From Clostridiales bacterium (GTDB taxonomy: Bacteria > Bacillota > Clostridia > Christensenellales > Pumilibacteraceae): DNA of 64,000 nucleotides. Positions within the stretch are counted from its first letter, which is position 1. Each line of letters starts with the position of its first letter. The stretch spans positions 1 through 64,000 of the forward strand of contig JAIDCZ010000014.1 of NCBI GenBank assembly GCA_029055565.1. The letters run 5' to 3'. Below are positions 61,440 to 64,000 of the stretch, piece after piece. The notes under the pieces were generated by a model, which worked only from the letters and a program-made list of their open reading frames with translations, was not told the DNA's origin and did not search any database. The translations under genes were made by a program, and so were the position numbers.

Positions 61440-62696
61440 ATGGACCCATCTCAGATAGGAATATTAGTAGGTTTAATCGGTTTAGTGTTTTTGTCGGCGT
61501 TCTTTTCGGCGTCGGAGACTGCGTTTACCAGCGTTAACCGCGTAAGGCTGCACACGCTGGAGGCGGACGGTGTTAAGTGGGCTAAGCGCGTCGGAAAAAT
61601 GATCGACGCGTACGACAAGCTTATCACGACCATACTGATCGGCAACAACATAGTCAATATCGTTGCGTCGTCGTTGGCTACGATATTGTTTGCTAAGCTT
61701 ATACAAGGCCCGACCGGCGTTACGGTATCGACCGTGGTAATGACGCTTGCCGTGCTTATATTCGGCGAAATCACGCCCAAGACCATAGCCAAGGAACACC
61801 CCGAAGGCTTTGTTCGCGCGTTCGGCGGAATAATATTCGCACTGGAAATTCTGTTCTTTCCGCTCACTTGGATTTTTTCGCAGTGGAAAAAGCTGTTGCT
61901 CAAAATTTTCAAATTCAAAAAGACCCCCGGAATTACTGAGGACGAGCTGCTTACGTACGTGGAAACGGCGCACAGCGAGGGCGGTATAGACGAGCATGAG
62001 TCCGAGCTTATACGTTCGGCAATCGAGTTCGAGGACTTGGACATAGGCGACATCATGACCCACCGCGTAAACGTGGTGGCCGTCAGCGAGGACGAGGACA
62101 TGGAGCTCGTCGCCCAAAAGTTCCGCGAAAACAGCTATTCGCGCATGCCGGTGTACAGCGAAACCATAGATACCATTATCGGTATCGTTCACGAAAAAGA
62201 TTTCCTTATAGCCAAGCTGGACGGTGCGACCGACTTTAAGGCGTGCGTGCAAAACACGGTGTGGCTGTCCAAAAATATGAAGATTTCCGCCGGCTTGAGA
62301 ATGATGCAAAAAGGCAAAATTCACATGGCGGTAGTCGTGGACGAGTACGGCGGCACCAGCGGTATAGTCACGATGGAGGATATACTGGAGGAGCTGGTCG
62401 GCGAAATTTACGACGAGCACGACGAGGTGGAGGAGTTCATAAAAAAGACGGACGACGGCACCTTTATAGTGAACGGCAACGCGCCGCTACTCGACGTATT
62501 CGACTATATAGGCATAGACGTGCGCGAGGACTTCGAGTCCGCGTCGGTCGGCGGCTGGGTCACCGAGCAAATGGAAAAAATCCCGATTGCCGGCGAATCC
62601 TTCGACTACGACCGTCTGCACATAGTCGTGTCGCGCTCAACGCAAAAGCGCGTTTCCGAAGTAAAGATTACCGTTTCACCCGAAAACGAGGAATAA
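61440..62696 (+). CDS. CNNM/CorC family (hemolysin-like) transporter
   Basis: 418 residues. An N-terminal DUF21 transmembrane domain with about four helices (SAFFSASETAFTS near residue 22, LIGNNIVNI near 68, FGEITPKTIAKEHP near 112), two CBS domains (about 200-320, with VVVDEYGGTSGIVTMEDILEELVGEI) and a C-terminal CorC/HlyC domain (VGGWVTEQM near 380). Members are implicated in Mg2+ efflux or handling. The upstream signal AGGAG is 14 nt before the ATG. A terminator follows. Confidence 0.93.
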   Translation: MDPSQIGILVGLIGLVFLSAFFSASETAFTSVNRVRLHTLEADGVKWAKRVGKMIDAYDKLITTILIGNNIVNIVASSLATILFAKLIQGPTGVTVSTVVMTLAVLIFGEITPKTIAKEHPEGFVRAFGGIIFALEILFFPLTWIFSQWKKLLLKIFKFKKTPGITEDELLTYVETAHSEGGIDEHESELIRSAIEFEDLDIGDIMTHRVNVVAVSEDEDMELVAQKFRENSYSRMPVYSETIDTIIGIVHEKDFLIAKLDGATDFKACVQNTVWLSKNMKISAGLRMMQKGKIHMAVVVDEYGGTSGIVTMEDILEELVGEIYDEHDEVEEFIKKTDDGTFIVNGNAPLLDVFDYIGIDVREDFESASVGGWVTEQMEKIPIAGESFDYDRLHIVVSRSTQKRVSEVKITVSPENEE

Positions 62697-62698
62697 CA

Positions 62699-62724
62699 AA
62701 AAATCCGCTTATGCGGATTTTTTT
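62699..62724 (+). terminator. Terminator of the CNNM/CorC gene
   Basis: AAATCCGC/GCGGATTT with a 4-nt loop and a T7 tract. Confidence 0.9.
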
Positions 62725-62830
62725 GTTAGTGAATATATAAGAGTGAATAATGAATAATGATGGACTGCGGCGTTGCCGCCCGTATTAAATAAAATTTTTC
62801 CTCAATTCTTATCTCTTATTTCTTATCTAT
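62725..62830. repeat. Intergenic repeat family C, copy 4 (truncated)
   Basis: Shows GTGAATA units, a GGACTGCGGCG/GCCGCCC hairpin, TATTAAATAAAATT and TCTTATCTCTTATTTCTTATC. Its right end overlaps the last codons and stop of the ttcA-like gene, so the protein's C-terminus is partly repeat-derived. Confidence 0.65.
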
Positions 62831-63541
62831 CGTAAGTAGGTTGTTGCGCTCGGGGTGGATAAGCGCCGAGTGCGTGCGCTCAAACGCGTCGGGCGTGATT
62901 TTGCACATATCGGCAATAAGCGACTTCATAGTTTCGCGCTCGGTGTGGCCGTTGGCGGGGCAAGGGTTGTGCACTACGGCAATTTCGTTTTCGCGCACGA
63001 ACGCTGCCGTTTCCTTTTCGCGCACGTACAACAGCGGGCGAATAAGCTTTATGCCGGCGCGGTCGAGGTACGATTTGGGCTGGAGCGTGTTTAGCCGACC
63101 CTCGTACAGCATGCTCAAAAGGAAGGTTTCCACCATGTCGTCGGCGTTGTGGCCGAGTGCAAGCACGTTGTAGCCGAGCTCGACAAGCTTGTTGTCCAGC
63201 GCGCCCCGCCGCATTTTTGCGCACAGCGAGCAAGGGTTCTTTTCCTTGCGCTCCTCAAATACTATGGGCGCGATTTGCGTTTCCACTATATGCAACGGCA
63301 CGTTCAGCTTTTCGCACATTGGCGCGAGCGGGGAAAAGTCGCAGCCGGCGCCGGCGTCGATTACCACCGCGCACAGCTCGAACGGATTGGGACAAAATCT
63401 GCGGTACCCGCTGAGCGCGTAGAGCAGCGCCAGCGAGTCCTTACCGCCCGAAAGTCCCACCGCAACGCGGTCGCCCGCTTGTATCAGTCCAAAGTCGGCG
63501 TCGCACTTGCGCACCAACGAAAGTAGCTTTTGTAGTTTCAT
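62816..63541 (-). CDS. TtcA/TilS-type ATP-pyrophosphatase, probable tRNA thiolation enzyme
   Basis: 241 residues. The PP-loop [11 protein letters not shown] near residue 29 is intact; [10 protein letters not shown] near 104 and a later CPANGH near 195 give the cysteine pattern of TtcA-like enzymes that bind an Fe-S cluster to thiolate t[15 protein letters not shown] is also typical. The absence of a C-terminal TilS domain argues against TilS. TtcA from E. coli makes 2-thiocytidine; the base modified here is not certain. TTGCAA, 17 nt and TAAAAT ending exactly 6 nt before the ATG predict a leaderless mRNA. Confidence 0.82.
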   Translation of the reverse strand: MKLQKLLSLVRKCDADFGLIQAGDRVAVGLSGGKDSLALLYALSGYRRFCPNPFELCAVVIDAGAGCDFSPLAPMCEKLNVPLHIVETQIAPIVFEERKEKNPCSLCAKMRRGALDNKLVELGYNVLALGHNADDMVETFLLSMLYEGRLNTLQPKSYLDRAGIKLIRPLLYVREKETAAFVRENEIAVVHNPCPANGHTERETMKSLIADMCKITPDAFERTHSALIHPERNNLLTIDKK

Positions 63542-63596
63542 GGTTATATTTTACATCAATATAAAAAATATTGCAATGAATTTAAGTCCTATTCTC

Positions 63597-63625
63597 TTGA
63601 CTTAGTGAGAGTTTTAAGGTATAAT
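63597..63625 (+). promoter_or_regulatory. Promoter of rpmH-rnpA
   Basis: TTGACT, a 17-nt spacer and TATAAT, ending near 63628. A small leader hairpin ATGCGG/CCGCAT (63642-63660) follows, then CGGAGA before the ATG. Confidence 0.8.
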
Positions 63626-63676
63626 TATTTGGTAGAATTATTATGCGGTAGTATCCGCATTTATCGGAGAAACATC

Positions 63677-63826
63677 ATGAAAAGAACTTATCAACCCAAA
63701 AAACGTCAACAACGCAAAGTTCACGGCTTCCGTCAAAGAATGAAAACGCAAGGCGGCCGTCGCGTGCTTAAGAACCGTCGTAACAAGGGCCGCAAAAACC
63801 TTACGCCCGCGCCGCTCGGCAAGTAA
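63677..63826 (+). CDS. rpmH: Ribosomal protein L34
   Basis: 49 residues, a little longer than the usual 44-46. The conserved [19 protein letters not shown] start and [16 protein letters not shown] core are clear. CGGAGA precedes the ATG; the longer upstream frame is not used. L34 with rnpA right behind it is the standard origin-proximal arrangement. Confidence 0.97.
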   Translation: MKRTYQPKKRQQRKVHGFRQRMKTQGGRRVLKNRRNKGRKNLTPAPLGK

Positions 63827-64000
63827 TTGTTAGCCAAAGCCAACAGACTGAATAAACACGGCTCGTTTGCCTACGTTTACCGCCACGGTAAGCGCGTCAA
63901 CGAGTCCGACGTGGTTTTGATTTTTTCCGCTCCCGCGCACTCCGTACGGGTGGGGTTTTCGGTATCCAACAAAGTCGGCAAGGCCGTAGTTCGCAACAAG
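63827..64000 (+). CDS. rnpA: Ribonuclease P protein component, partial
   Basis: The first 58 codons are in the window and the gene runs off the right edge. The start is TTG directly after the rpmH stop. Translation gives the early RnpA pattern (NRLNKHGSFAYVYRHGKRV) and the conserved RVGFSVSNKVGKAVVRNK just before the edge, which continues into the family's RNR motif. RnpA binds RNase P RNA and helps process pre-tRNA 5' ends. Confidence 0.93.
   Translation, partial: MLAKANRLNKHGSFAYVYRHGKRVNESDVVLIFSAPAHSVRVGFSVSNKVGKAVVRNK

Noticed and set aside
1..64000. CRISPR arrays, insertion sequences, prophage or restriction-modification and toxin genes
   Set aside because: No regularly spaced repeats with unique spacers, no transposase, integrase, capsid or methyltransferase of that kind was seen on either strand.

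Overview
The window reads as ordinary chromosome of an endospore-forming member of the Clostridia, probably an uncultured gut lineage. Evidence is the set of sporulation and germination genes (yabP-yabQ, a SipL-like SPOCS/LysM protein, a YyaC-type protein, spoIIR, sleB, ypeB), the type III glutamine synthetase, rubrerythrin, ATP-dependent PEP carboxykinase, a TatD-linked radical SAM protein, and consensus TTGACA/TATAAT promoters. No phage, plasmid, insertion sequence, CRISPR array or toxin island was found. The right edge is the rpmH-rnpA pair, which usually lies near the chromosome origin. The left edge starts with a run of C that looks like a contig end.

Layout. 75-983: membrane protein. 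1104-5098: operon of M3 peptidase, mazG, dusB and cyclophilin. 5524-8327: PrsA-like lipoprotein, ybaB, recR. 8367-8776: tRNA-Thr with partial tRNA copies and a structured downstream segment. 8924-11877: exonuclease and three unknowns. 12135-14597: rsmA, pckA. 14677-19085 (minus strand): heterodimeric ABC exporter and cysK. 19436-22164: Na/Pi symporter and ribokinase. 22333-24075 (minus): small basic protein and mgtE. 24217-24764: yabPQ. 25037-27568: tex. 27852-30394: SipL-like gene and ispE. 30552-34464: degenerate GH2 protein and a lipoprotein. 34679-36074 (minus): polyphosphate-polymerase-like protein and DUF4956 protein. 36335-38422: glnN. 38656-41391: fused ABC/FtsX protein. 41546-47619: seven-gene metG operon. 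47793-49653 (minus): Fe-ADH-like protein and yyaC. 49736-55695: CvpA-like protein, an unknown protein, spoIIR, sleB, ypeB. 55797-62696: acidic-repeat membrane protein, glucokinase, rubrerythrin, histidine kinase, CNNM/CorC transporter. 62816-63541 (minus): ttcA-like gene. 63677-64000: rpmH and the start of rnpA.

Four points stand out. (1) Many genes appear to be leaderless: a -10 box ends exactly 6 nt before the start codon and there is no Shine-Dalgarno site. This holds for vegetative promoters and for the sporulation promoters of spoIIR (sigma-F type) and yabP (sigma-E type). (2) Intergenic DNA is filled with several families of short palindromic repeats, some shaped like bidirectional terminators. 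(3) Several proteins look like pseudoenzymes or unusual architectures: a GH2 protein lacking both catalytic glutamates, a degenerate Fe-ADH-like protein, a membrane protein with a long acidic D-E-Y repeat, and a SleB with three peptidoglycan-binding repeats. (4) Three 5' leaders or RNA regions are structured without matching a family I know: the glnN leader, the tex leader and the segment after tRNA-Thr. I found no gene cluster that clearly amounts to a new defence or metabolic system; the best novelty candidates are the leaderless architecture and the items in points 2 to 4.
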